Source of the DNA: Pontibacter sp. HSC-36F09
GTDB taxonomy: Bacteria > Bacteroidota > Bacteroidia > Cytophagales > Hymenobacteraceae
Length of the DNA stretch: 64,000 bases
Direction of reading: 5' to 3'
Assembly (NCBI RefSeq): GCF_024171605.1
Contig: NZ_JALKAA010000002.1
Span: 124,001-188,000, forward strand
In this document: positions 17,215 to 25,125 of the stretch, piece after piece
Position numbering within the stretch: position 1 is the first letter of the stretch
Layout of the letters: every line of letters begins with the position of its first letter
Notes under the pieces: generated by a model
Told to the model about the DNA's origin: nothing
What the model saw: only the letters and a program-made list of their open reading frames with translations
Databases searched by the model: none
Translations under genes and position numbers: made by a program

Positions 17215-17226
17215 CAATTAGTATCT

Positions 17227-17264
17227 AAAAGCCCCTGTACGCCCTGTGCAGGGGCTTTTAGTTT
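17227..17264 (+). terminator. Intrinsic terminator of ssrA
   Basis: Stem AAAAGCCCCTG/CAGGGGCTTTT with an 11-base loop, followed by AGTTTT, 13 bases past the tmRNA end. Confidence 0.88.
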
Positions 17265-17310
17265 TATAAGGTAACGCTGGTAAAACAGTTGATCCAAAGC
17301 CACATCTAAA

Positions 17311-17355
17311 ACAAATAAGGCCTTGCAGGTATACAACTTGCAAGGCCTTATTTGT
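17311..17355. terminator. Intrinsic terminator of nhaA
   Basis: Perfect 17-bp stem ACAAATAAGGCCTTGCA and its complement around an 11-base loop, 45 bases past the nhaA stop codon. The A-rich left arm gives a T-run on the minus strand. Confidence 0.88.
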
Positions 17356-17399
17356 TTTCAGGCAGCTTGGTAACAATAGCAAATATCCCGAGCGGGTAC

Positions 17400-18653
17400 T
17401 TATGCTATCGGATTACCTTCTTGCGGGACTGGCGCTTCTCGGGTGATAGGCACCTCAGAAAGCTCGTTCTTGGCACCCATCCTGCTCAGGAACAGGTAGC
17501 CTGACACACCCGCTATAATGGATGTGACAAGTATGGCGAACTTGGCCTGCGTTTGAAAGGCCGGATCATCAAAAGAGAGCAGGGCAATGAAGATGGACAT
17601 GGTAAACCCGATACCTGCCAGTAAGCCTAAGCCCACGAACTGTAACCATTTGGTGCCTGCGGGCAACGAGCTTATACCTAGCTTCACCGACAGCCACGAG
17701 AACAAGACAATGCCGATCGGTTTGCCAATCAACAGGCCGAAAATAATGCCCAGACCCAGGGTACTGGTTAGGCCATCGAGCATGCTCGCCTCAAACGTGA
17801 TATTCGTGTTAGCCAAAGCAAAAATAGGCATGATCAGGAAGTTGACAGGCTTGACCAGGGCATGCTCCAGTTTCTCAAGCGGAGATTCCTTTTCGTCAGG
17901 CGTAGTAGGTAGAGTCAGGGCGGTCAGTACACCGGCAATGGTGGCGTGTATACCTGAGTGATGGATAAAGTACCATATCACGACGCCGGGAAGCAGGTAT
18001 AGCCATATGTTCTTTACGCCCATTCGGTTAAAGACGATCAGCAAAGCGAATACCCCTGCCGCATACAGCAGGTAGTTCAGGTGCATTTCGTTTGAGTAGA
18101 ATACGGCGATCACCACAATAGCTCCCAGATCATCAACAATGGCCAGTGCCATTAAGAATACTTTTAAAGAAAGCGGCACCCTTTTGCCCAGGAGGGTAAT
18201 CACGGCAATGGCAAAGGCAATGTCGGTTGCCATAGGGATACCCCAGCCATTTGCAGTAGCGGTGCCTAGATTGAACAAGGTATAAACAGCGGCTGGCACC
18301 AACATTCCGCCGATGGCGGCAAATATGGGTAGAGCGGCCTGCTTAAAAGAAGACAGTTCCCCTTCAACCAGTTCCCGTTTTATTTCCAGGCCTACCAGCA
18401 GGAAAAAGATGGCCATCAGGCCGTCATTGACCCACAGCAGCACAGGGTACCTTAACTGCAGCGCTTCCGACTCATACCCGATTTGGTGTGCGAGAAGGCG
18501 TTCGAAGCCTGGCCCAAGAGGGGAGTTTGCGATAAGTAGAGATAGTAGAACGCAGGCCATTAAGATAAAGCCGCCCGCTGATCCGGATTTTAAAAAGTCT
18601 CTGAGAGGAGTGAGGTTGATTCTTTGTAGCATGTTTAAAACTACAGAATTCAT
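17400..18653 (-). CDS. nhaA: Na+/H+ antiporter NhaA
   Basis: A 417-residue inner-membrane antiporter with about 12 helices. The ion-binding aspartate pair is in LAIVDDLGAIVV (Asp174, Asp175), and ATDIAFA (142 to 148) is the TM4 unwound segment. Length and motif order match E. coli NhaA. It exchanges two protons for one sodium and supports pH and salt homeostasis. A second ATG (MLQRINLTP) lies 7 codons inside; I kept the longer form. It is monocistronic, convergent with ssrA. Confidence 0.95.
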   Translation of the reverse strand: MNSVVLNMLQRINLTPLRDFLKSGSAGGFILMACVLLSLLIANSPLGPGFERLLAHQIGYESEALQLRYPVLLWVNDGLMAIFFLLVGLEIKRELVEGELSSFKQAALPIFAAIGGMLVPAAVYTLFNLGTATANGWGIPMATDIAFAIAVITLLGKRVPLSLKVFLMALAIVDDLGAIVVIAVFYSNEMHLNYLLYAAGVFALLIVFNRMGVKNIWLYLLPGVVIWYFIHHSGIHATIAGVLTALTLPTTPDEKESPLEKLEHALVKPVNFLIMPIFALANTNITFEASMLDGLTSTLGLGIIFGLLIGKPIGIVLFSWLSVKLGISSLPAGTKWLQFVGLGLLAGIGFTMSIFIALLSFDDPAFQTQAKFAILVTSIIAGVSGYLFLSRMGAKNELSEVPITREAPVPQEGNPIA

Positions 18654-19040
18654 TCCTTTTATGCCAGCTTGAAGTATTACTTTTGTGAAATTATGGGTTA
18701 CTATCTTTACTCAGATCAAAAACTGCTTTAATAAGTCTAATTAGAAGCGGGTGTATAACGCTGCTAAAATCAGGTCCTTTTAACGCTGAGCCTTGCCGTC
18801 ACGATTGGTAATAGGTATAGCAAACCGGAATCTTACAAGAAGTCCGGAAGCAAAAGGAAATGTTTTAATATAACGATGTTTAAAGCCGGCGGCAGCTTCA
18901 TTCACATGGAAGGGATATACATTGTGATTTGTTAACATCTCCAGCTGCAAAGGCCGTAAACTGTATGGTATTATTATAAAGGCCCTATGCAGCAGGAAAC
19001 TCTCACCGCGGTGGCTGCATCGCACCCGCCTATACTATGA
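18654..19040. other. Intergenic region beside a decayed gene
   Basis: 387 bases between the nhaA start and a permease remnant. One open minus-strand frame (18780 to 19025) has no recognisable features and I do not call it. The region may be eroded sequence belonging to the lost permease gene. Confidence 0.4.
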
Positions 19041-19433
19041 GAACTGGACGCTACAGCTATCTGCAGAAACGATATCATCACTTCCTGCCTATATGCATCC
19101 GCGCTGGCCATCATTTATTCCGGTCAATACGCCTGGATTGCCTTGCTGATGGTGGGCAGTGTTCTTTTTCTTTTCTGGTCTATCTACGGGGAGGTGGTGG
19201 GCGCCCTGCTCCTGAACGGTGGAGCCTACAATGCCCTGCTCAACACCACCAGCAAATTCACGGCCTCTTTGGCGGCTTGCCTCACACTCCTGTCTTACAT
19301 GGCGACCGCTGTTATTTCGGCCAGCGAAGCCATGCATTATGTGCATCATCTTTGTTTTGCATGGCTCAAGCTGCTACAGATTGAGGTCGACTATACCTGT
19401 CAGGCGCTGCAAAGTGCTCCATACCTATACTAA
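19041..19433 (+). pseudogene. N-terminal remnant of an APC-family amino acid permease
   Basis: The frame reads ELDATAICRNDIITSCLY, then SGQYAWIALL, IYGEVVGALLLNGGAYNALL and SYMATAVISASEAMHYVHH, which is the first 100 or so residues of an APC-superfamily amino acid permease, including its first helices and the conserved GEVVGALPLNGGAYN-type loop. An in-frame TGA at 19038 sits immediately before the homology, removing the start, and similarity ends near 19350, where the frame runs into unrelated sequence and stops at 19431. Intact relatives have more than 400 residues. It is therefore truncated at both ends and should not give a working transporter. Confidence 0.75.
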
Positions 19434-19487
19434 TAATCGAAGCCTTTGGGGGATAGGGAGCGCTGCAAGTAACCACTCGTGGGCAGG

Positions 19488-19670
19488 CTAATTGCCCACC
19501 GCCGTATGGCCGTCCATCAATTCCCGCTCATAGTACACAAGCTCTTTTGCCAGGGGGTGCTCCAGGTTGGTGCAGTAATAGATGCGCCTGGCGTAGCGTC
19601 TCACCGCCAGTTTCAGGCCAGGGTTTACTTTGGCATACACGATAGACCCCTCAGGATATTTATTTTCCAT
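19488..19670 (-). CDS. Small conserved protein of unknown function
   Basis: A 60-residue soluble protein starting MENKYPEGSIVYAKVNPGLK and containing RRIYYCTNLEHP and ELVYYERELM. The frame extends upstream to 19817, but that part is low quality and overlaps the next gene. Short proteins with the same PEGSIVYAKxNP...RRYxxRIYYC layout occur in Hymenobacteraceae as I remember them, with no assigned role. The compact basic-aromatic pattern suggests a small beta-rich fold. Confidence 0.65.
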   Translation of the reverse strand: MENKYPEGSIVYAKVNPGLKLAVRRYARRIYYCTNLEHPLAKELVYYERELMDGHTAVGN

Positions 19671-19695
19671 GACGGTATAGCTAAGCTTTATTGTG

Positions 19696-20061
19696 CTAAT
19701 TAAGATCTGACTTCTGGTTGGCTTTGGCAGCTTTATTAGACTGTTTGTCAGCCTCTTTGCGGTTCCGCTGTGCCTTTGCTTCCATCCGGTCGGCACGTTT
19801 TGCATGCTTGGCCGCATAGGCAGCCTCCTTGTCGATGCGCTTGGCTTCTTTGGCGTTTGCCTTGGCTTCGCGTGCGTCAGCCTTCGTTTCTTTTCTCAGG
19901 TCAGAGGTGTCATCAAGGCGCTGCTTGTCAGCTTCCGCTTTTGCTTTCTGCTGTTCAGTTTTGCGCTCCTGCTCTGTTTGCGTTGTCTGAGCGAAGGTAT
20001 GGGAAGAGGCTAGCAGCAGCGTTCCGATGAGCAGCGTCATAAAAAGGGTTTTGTTTTTCAT
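19696..20061 (-). CDS. Exported, highly charged helical protein
   Basis: A 121-residue protein. A signal peptide (1 to 24, ending SSHTFAQ) is followed by an almost uninterrupted run rich in Lys, Glu, Ala, Asp, Arg and Gln, with repeated AKEAK and ADAREAKANAKEA-type blocks, so it should be one long amphipathic helix or coiled coil in the periplasm. No cysteines and no enzyme motif are present. Function unknown. It lies just upstream of the 60-residue protein and may share its transcript. Confidence 0.7.
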   Translation of the reverse strand: MKNKTLFMTLLIGTLLLASSHTFAQTTQTEQERKTEQQKAKAEADKQRLDDTSDLRKETKADAREAKANAKEAKRIDKEAAYAAKHAKRADRMEAKAQRNRKEADKQSNKAAKANQKSDLN

Positions 20062-20386
20062 GTTGGCAGGAAAAGGTAGGTTCTATTATCCTACTATAGT
20101 ATACGGTTAAACAAATGCGTTAAGCGTAAATTATTGATAATAAGACATTTATATTTTAAAAGCCCTTCGTTGCCGTCTCAGGGCACATAGTTGGTTTTTA
20201 CCGCTTTCTGCCGACACGGAGTAGGTATAGCTTTCTTGTTTTGCACAGAAGAATACCGTTGATTTCTAAACTATTAAGGGCTTAACACTTGTTACGTAGT
20301 CTCAACGTCCACCCGGCCCGATGGCCAAAATCGACAAGCCGTCTGGCTGCCCCGCTTTTACTCGTCCCGCTGTTAAAACTTTAACC
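20062..20386. other. Divergent intergenic region
   Basis: 325 bases between two divergent small genes. It contains one copy of the dispersed motif near 20222, and an in-frame extension of the next gene beginning at an ATG at 20321. Nothing else is recognisable. Confidence 0.4.
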
Positions 20387-20815
20387 ATGAAATATGACAA
20401 CGTTAACTACAGCGACTATGCCGCTTACCTTACTGAACTACTGGGAAGAAAGCCGGGCATTATCGAATTGATTAGTTTTGAAGACAATCAGAACCTGATG
20501 CTCATAAACAAGCGGTTATTGAAGAATAACGCATACCATATCAGCTTCATAAACGGCATAGCTGTGCCGTTCGTGACGGATGGAATAATTGAAGGAGGTC
20601 TGATACAGCTGCACAGTCGTGAAGCAGGGCACCGGTTTTACTCTGTTATGTTTGAGGAAAAGGATGCGGTAGAAGAGCACTATCTCATACTAGACGCCTC
20701 AGTCGAATCGGTTATGATAGGCGGGTTAAGAGCCACGCTGGTACAAAGCGTACAACTGATCACCATCGAAGACCTGGTTCAGCGCTACAACCCCATCATG
20801 TACAACCTTGCTTAA
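20387..20815 (+). CDS. Hypothetical protein, two-gene unit (first)
   Basis: A 142-residue soluble protein starting MKYDNVNYSDY; an ATG at 20321 would add 22 residues of unlikely composition. It has mixed alpha/beta character with hydrophobic strands such as YHISFINGIAVPFV and FYSVMFEEKD, and ends RYNPIMYNLA. I recognise no family or motif. It is followed after nine bases by a second unknown gene, so the two are likely co-transcribed. Confidence 0.6.
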   Translation: MKYDNVNYSDYAAYLTELLGRKPGIIELISFEDNQNLMLINKRLLKNNAYHISFINGIAVPFVTDGIIEGGLIQLHSREAGHRFYSVMFEEKDAVEEHYLILDASVESVMIGGLRATLVQSVQLITIEDLVQRYNPIMYNLA

Positions 20816-20824
20816 CTCACAGAA

Positions 20825-21193
20825 ATGACACAGGACCAATTTTACTTTTGCAGCTACAGAATTCTGGAACTCAGAGAAAAGCTACAGGCTACTTATGATG
20901 TGCGCAAAAAGGCGCAGGTAACGGAGTCTGCCCTGGCCGACGAGCAGCAGGTGGATTTTGATTCGTTAAAGCAATTTGTTGAGAACAAAACAAACGCTGA
21001 TAAAAACACGGCCGAGGCCCAGGCCCTTATCAAAGAGTTGGCGGCGCAGGAGGCTAAGATCAGAGCGTTTGTGCCCGTATCGCTCTACAGCACCAAAATA
21101 GAGGCTACTCAGCCAGGGCGCCCACCACTGCAGGTCGTGGTAGATCCGCAAAGCATAACCATTGGGGAAGTCACAAACAACCGATTACTGTAG
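20825..21193 (+). CDS. Hypothetical protein, two-gene unit (second)
   Basis: A 122-residue protein, MTQDQFYFCSYRILELREKL onward. Residues 15 to 85 are rich in Glu, Lys, Gln and Ala and probably helical, perhaps coiled coil; the last 35 residues contain beta-like segments (PPLQVVVDPQSITIGEV). No known domain seen. It converges on the TRIC-type channel gene with a 16-base gap. Confidence 0.6.
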   Translation: MTQDQFYFCSYRILELREKLQATYDVRKKAQVTESALADEQQVDFDSLKQFVENKTNADKNTAEAQALIKELAAQEAKIRAFVPVSLYSTKIEATQPGRPPLQVVVDPQSITIGEVTNNRLL

Positions 21194-21209
21194 CCACTCC
21201 CGGTAACAG

Positions 21210-21866
21210 CTATTCCTTTTTGTGTCTGCTCCCGCGCTCCGAATCAACGGGATTTAGAAAAGGCAGTTGGATATGGTAGCGCACCGCCACTATCCGGATC
21301 AGGATGACGGTGAGAGCAGCCAGGAGTTCAGTAATGGAGATGGACAGGTCGTACTGATAGCTGATCATATAAACGATGCCACCCAATATACAGGCCAGGG
21401 CGTAAATGTCTTTCCGAAACAGGAGCGGCATTTCGTTGAGCAAAACATCCCGGATGACCCCACCCACTGTGCCGGTAATGGTCCCCATCATAATGCATAC
21501 CCAAAAGGGCAGCCCCGCCTCCAGGCTTTTTCCTATCCCGACCACTGTAAACAAGCCCAACCCGATAGAGTCGAACAGAAACAAGGCCCTGCCCCAGCGG
21601 AAAAGCTGAGTCCGGAATACGATCGTGGACAGCAGCGCTATACCTGTTACGATCAGGTAACTGGCATTCTGCATCCAGAAAGGCGGTGCGTTTAGCAGCA
21701 GATCCCGGGTTGTGCCGCCACCAATAGCAGTTACAAGACCAATGACATAAGCCCCAAACCAATCGAACTGCTTGTTAGCAGCCCAGCGGATACCACTCAC
21801 GGCAAACGCGAAAGTCCCCAGAAGGTCCAAAATTCTTGTGAAGTCCTGTGCCGAAAGCTCTATCAT
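21210..21866 (-). CDS. TRIC-type cation channel family protein (UPF0126/YicG-like)
   Basis: A 218-residue membrane protein with about seven helices built from two repeats. Each repeat has the family signature GGxxRD: GGGTTRDLLL near residue 50 and GGVIRDVLLNEMP near 135. Bacterial and archaeal members form trimeric potassium-permeable channels. The start MIELSAQDF is preferred over an ATG 14 codons upstream since it leads straight into the first helix LLGTFAFAVSGIRWA. Cellular role in bacteria is poorly known. Confidence 0.88.
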   Translation of the reverse strand: MIELSAQDFTRILDLLGTFAFAVSGIRWAANKQFDWFGAYVIGLVTAIGGGTTRDLLLNAPPFWMQNASYLIVTGIALLSTIVFRTQLFRWGRALFLFDSIGLGLFTVVGIGKSLEAGLPFWVCIMMGTITGTVGGVIRDVLLNEMPLLFRKDIYALACILGGIVYMISYQYDLSISITELLAALTVILIRIVAVRYHIQLPFLNPVDSERGSRHKKE

Positions 21867-22613
21867 AATCTTGCCTGCGCGATTAAGGGTGGTCAGCATG
21901 AATGCCATTGCCGGGGAGGCGCATACGCATTCAAACCAACGAAGATAAGGCAGTTTAAGCTACAAGCCAATCACCATTTAACCTGCTCCCACGACCTCAA
22001 CACCAACCTGTGGTTTTCCTATACCTTAATGGGATATGGCGGAGAGGCTTTGGGGAGGTTACGCAAGAAGTTAGGTATAACCAGTTCTGGCTCGACTGCA
22101 GCTGTTTCTGTTTTAGCAGGCGGACGACACGCTATACCTGCTGTATAGGGGGTAAAGTGGTTGTTTCCTTGCTTTTATGGGGTTTCTTCCGTTACTTTGA
22201 AAGATTACTATCAGAACCGTGCTGCCACCCAATAGAACAATTCATCTCTTTTCAGAGCCGCTTACAGGCTTTGTAGCGGCATCGCATCACGTATCTCAAA
22301 GTGATGTGCTGAATGGTTATTGTCTTTTCTTTTATACAACTCCCAAGGCCTTCATTAACTAAGCCGGAAACCTCCGGCCCCGGGCGAAAGCCACCATACC
22401 TTCTCACAGGTTATTCCTGTTTAAAATTCTAAAATTCGCTATTTCACAGAACACCTTTACTAAGCGCAAAGGCCGCAGGTAAGGGAGTTTTTGTGTGTTT
22501 GCCTTTTTTATTCGTCTCCACGCGACTAGCCCTGGAGACTTAGCGTTCGCCGCTGGGGCCGGGCAGGACGCTATACCTGCATGATTTTATAAAGCTTTAA
22601 AATTTAAAAATAT
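21867..22613. other. Long gene-free region upstream of the rnk-like gene
   Basis: About 750 bases without a convincing gene. Hairpins are present: GCCGGA/TCCGGC at 22363 to 22378 and GTCTCCA/TGGAGAC at 22514 to 22539. There are four copies of the dispersed AGGTATA motif (near 22019, 22073, 22133 and 22571). The last 250 bases may be a structured leader of the rnk-like gene; I cannot match it to a known riboswitch. Confidence 0.4.
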
Positions 22614-23018
22614 ATGAACCCGATTTATCTAACTGAAAAAGATTTCCAACGACTTCACAGCCTGGTACAGGCACAGCGTGCGATAAGCGGTGCGCATACC
22701 GTAGAAGCGCTCAGTCAGGAGCTGAAACAAGCCAAAGTGGTGGCGTCTGAAGAGATTCCGGAAAATGTAGTGACCATGAACTCGCTGGTGAAGCTGACAG
22801 AACTGAAGAGCGGAGCCCAGATGGAGCTTACTGTTGTATACCCAAAAGACGCGGACCTTTCTAAGTTCAAAATCTCGGTATTGGCGCCTGTGGGCTCGGC
22901 CATCCTGGGTTGCAAAGTCGGCGACAAAGTAGAGCGACCGGGGCCAAAAGGTACAATCGTGTACGAGATCATGGAGGTGTTGTATCAACCCGAAGCTGCA
23001 GGCAATCTTAACCTTTAG
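22614..23018 (+). CDS. Rnk / GreA-GreB C-terminal-like RNA polymerase-binding factor
   Basis: A 134-residue protein. A short helical N-terminal part (1 to 50) is followed by the FKBP-like GreA/GreB C-terminal domain, with the Rnk hallmark EIPENVVTMNSLVKL and then GSAILGCKVGDKVERPGPKG. The full GreA coiled coil with its acidic tip is missing, so it should bind RNA polymerase near the secondary channel without cleaving the transcript, as Rnk does. It lies 40 bases upstream of an mreB-like gene, with which it probably forms an operon. Confidence 0.85.
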   Translation: MNPIYLTEKDFQRLHSLVQAQRAISGAHTVEALSQELKQAKVVASEEIPENVVTMNSLVKLTELKSGAQMELTVVYPKDADLSKFKISVLAPVGSAILGCKVGDKVERPGPKGTIVYEIMEVLYQPEAAGNLNL

Positions 23019-23058
23019 TCCGCGGGTTTGTCGGAGAAGAATTTTTACGCCATAGAGA

Positions 23059-24081
23059 ATGGGTTTTTTAGATTTTTTTAGAGAGGATATTGCCATCGAT
23101 TTGGGCACGGCCAATTTTCTGGTCATGCAGGGCGACAAGGTAGTGGTGGACGAGCCGTCCATTGTAGCCTACAGCAGATCATCGGGCAAAGTGTTGGCGA
23201 TTGGCCGGAAGGCGATGCAGATGGAGGGGAAAGCGCATGAGGACATCCGCATTGTGCGGCCCATGAAGGACGGCGTGATCGCTGACTTTCATGCGGCAGA
23301 ACATATGATGAAGGGCATGCTGGAGATGATCAATGGAGGTAAAAGAAAATTCGGATCCTCGTTCCGGATGGTGATTTGTGTGCCCTCTGGTATAACTGAA
23401 GTAGAGAAACGCGCCATACGCGACTCCGCCGTTATTGCCGGGGCAAGGGAGCTATACCTGGTGCACGAACCGATTGCCGCCGCCATTGGTATCGGGCTGG
23501 ACGTAGAGGAGCCGAACGGGCACATGATCGTCGACATTGGCGGTGGCACCACCGAAATTGCCGTGATTGCCCTGAGCGGAATTGTCTGTGACCAGTCCCT
23601 GAAGGTGGCGGGAGAAAGCTTTACCGCCGACATTGTGCATTACATGCGCAAGCACCATAACCTGCTGATCGGGCAGTCCACCGCCGACCGGATTAAGCTG
23701 GAAGTTGGGGCGGCGCTACCTGAATTGCAGAATCCGCCGGAAGACGTCGGTATCAAGGGCCGCGACCTGCTGACCGGCTTGCCGAAACAGGTATACGTAT
23801 CGTATTCGGATGTCGCTTTTTTCCTGGACCGCTCGTTGGCCAAAATAGAAGAGGCCGTGATGAAGACCCTGGAAATGACCCCGCCCGAACTCTCGGCAGA
23901 CATCCACCAGACAGGCATTTACCTGACCGGTGGCGGCGCTTTACTGCGCGGCCTGGATAAAAGGATTTCCGCCAGAACGAAACTGCCAACCCACGTTGTG
24001 GAAGACCCGCTCCGCGCAGTGGTGCGGGGCACCGGCATCGCCACCCGTAACATTGAACGCTTCCGGTTTTTGATGCGATAG
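23059..24081 (+). CDS. MreB-like actin-family rod-shape protein
   Basis: A 340-residue actin-fold ATPase. Phosphate-1 motif DLGTANFLVM is at 14 to 23, where canonical MreB has DLGTANTLI; phosphate-2 DIGGGTTEIAV is at 159 to 169, and LTGGGALLRGLD forms the adenosine loop. An amphipathic N-terminus MGFLDFFRED would bind the membrane. There is no mreC, mreD, pbp2 or rodA beside it, unlike the usual shape operon, so this is probably a second MreB paralogue. It is paired with the Rnk-like gene upstream and ends at a hairpin terminator. Confidence 0.9.
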   Translation: MGFLDFFREDIAIDLGTANFLVMQGDKVVVDEPSIVAYSRSSGKVLAIGRKAMQMEGKAHEDIRIVRPMKDGVIADFHAAEHMMKGMLEMINGGKRKFGSSFRMVICVPSGITEVEKRAIRDSAVIAGARELYLVHEPIAAAIGIGLDVEEPNGHMIVDIGGGTTEIAVIALSGIVCDQSLKVAGESFTADIVHYMRKHHNLLIGQSTADRIKLEVGAALPELQNPPEDVGIKGRDLLTGLPKQVYVSYSDVAFFLDRSLAKIEEAVMKTLEMTPPELSADIHQTGIYLTGGGALLRGLDKRISARTKLPTHVVEDPLRAVVRGTGIATRNIERFRFLMR

Positions 24082-24142
24082 GTCAGTCGCAACTTGCTGA
24101 GATAGGGTATAACTTGGCAGTTGCTAGTTTTGCATACCATAA

Positions 24143-24178
24143 GAGCCCCGCTGGAGACAAACCAGTGGGGTTATTTTT
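24143..24178 (+). terminator. Intrinsic terminator after the mreB-like gene
   Basis: Stem CCCCGCTGG/CCAGTGGGG (one G-U pair) with flanking AG/TT, followed by TTATTTTTT. Confidence 0.82.
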
Positions 24179-24420
24179 TGGGAGTAGCAAATAAAGTAAA
24201 AGCCGCAGTCAGGAGCAGCAGGTATAAGGCGCGATTAAGGGCAGCCTGAGGGTAGTTTATTATTAAATAATCTTTAAATTTATTCTGCTTACAGGCAGCG
24301 GGCTTTTAGTTTGACGGTCAAGCCCTTATTTTTGCATAAAATCAATTCAGGTGCTTTCAGATTTCGCTGCCAGTGCACTTCTGTTTGCATTCTCTTAGAA
24401 ACCATTAGTCTTTCACCAGA
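24179..24420. promoter_or_regulatory. Region upstream of the TetR gene, with hairpin and -7-like element
   Basis: It contains a six-base stem GGGCTT/AAGCCC at 24300 to 24325 and a TATTTTTG (24327 to 24334) that fits TAnnTTTG, 86 bases upstream of the start codon. A TTG at 24311 is only 13 bases away, shorter than usual. The hairpin next to the -7 element could be the regulator's own operator, but this is conjecture. Confidence 0.3.
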
Positions 24421-24957
24421 ATGTCTAAATCAAAGAAAGAGCATATTTTAGAAACAGCTTTAGACTTGTTTGCCGATCGGGGGTACGAGGCTACTCCCAC
24501 GAGTCTTATCGCCAAAGAAGCCGATGTGTCCGAAGGGCTCATTTTTAAGCACTACATTAACAAGGCAAACTTACTGGAAGAGGTGATCAAGGCTGGTTAC
24601 AGGCGTATTACAGACAAAAGCAAAGGCCTGGCCATGGAAAATGAGCCGCTGAAACTGATCAATAGTGTGCTGGATATGCCGCAGCGCTTAGTAGAGGACG
24701 AACGAAATTTCTGGCGTATGCAATTTCGTCTTGTTGATGAGGAGATCGCACAAAAGCACCACAACCGCTATACCCATTCGGTGATGCAGAAGCTGGTGCA
24801 AGCATTCAGAGAGCTGGGCTACAAAGATCCTGAATTGGAATCAGAAGTTCTGATGCTGCTCGTGGAAGGGCTCTGGCGACTATTCGTAAACAACGGTGAC
24901 AAAGAGCACTGCAGGAAAATGGTGGAGCTGATAAAATCCAAGTACGCCACGCAGTAA
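24421..24957 (+). CDS. TetR/AcrR-family transcriptional regulator
   Basis: A 178-residue regulator. The N-terminal helix-turn-helix domain (1 to 60) shows the family pattern: KEHILETALDLFADRGYEAT, then SLIAKEADVSEGLIFKHY. The C-terminal all-helical domain binds an unknown ligand. It converges on xylE and has no divergent target beside it, so its regulon is not evident from context. It ends in an intrinsic terminator 34 bases downstream. Confidence 0.92.
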   Translation: MSKSKKEHILETALDLFADRGYEATPTSLIAKEADVSEGLIFKHYINKANLLEEVIKAGYRRITDKSKGLAMENEPLKLINSVLDMPQRLVEDERNFWRMQFRLVDEEIAQKHHNRYTHSVMQKLVQAFRELGYKDPELESEVLMLLVEGLWRLFVNNGDKEHCRKMVELIKSKYATQ

Positions 24958-24990
24958 AATTTGGTAAGTATACCAACGCACCATAGATAT

Positions 24991-25017
24991 AAGGAGCTGA
25001 TAAAGCTCCTTTTTTTG
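24991..25017 (+). terminator. Intrinsic terminator after the TetR gene
   Basis: AAGGAGCT/AGCTCCTT stem, five-base loop, then TTTTTT. Confidence 0.88.
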
Positions 25018-25037
25018 TGTCCGGTTAAAGGTGATTT

Positions 25038-25093
25038 AAAAAAGAAGTCTGCCAGGCAGTCGGAAGAAGCACTCCTCCTATACCTGACAGACT
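25038..25093 (-). terminator. Possible terminator of the xyl operon
   Basis: An 11-bp stem AGTCTGCCAGG/CCTGACAGACT with one wobble pair and a 26-base loop. On the minus strand it is followed by a T-run, 33 bases past the xylE stop codon. Confidence 0.6.
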
Positions 25094-25125
25094 ATTTCAA
25101 AAAATCAACCAAGAGCTATGGGGCG

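Noticed and set aside
18780..19025. Open minus-strand frame of 81 residues upstream of the permease remnant
   Set aside because: No recognisable domain, signal or membrane segment, and an eroded neighbourhood; chance ORF is more likely.
22010..22276. Open plus-strand frame of 88 residues
   Set aside because: Composition is rich in Cys, Trp, Phe and Arg and unlike neighbouring proteins; it contains copies of the dispersed motif and shows no family features.
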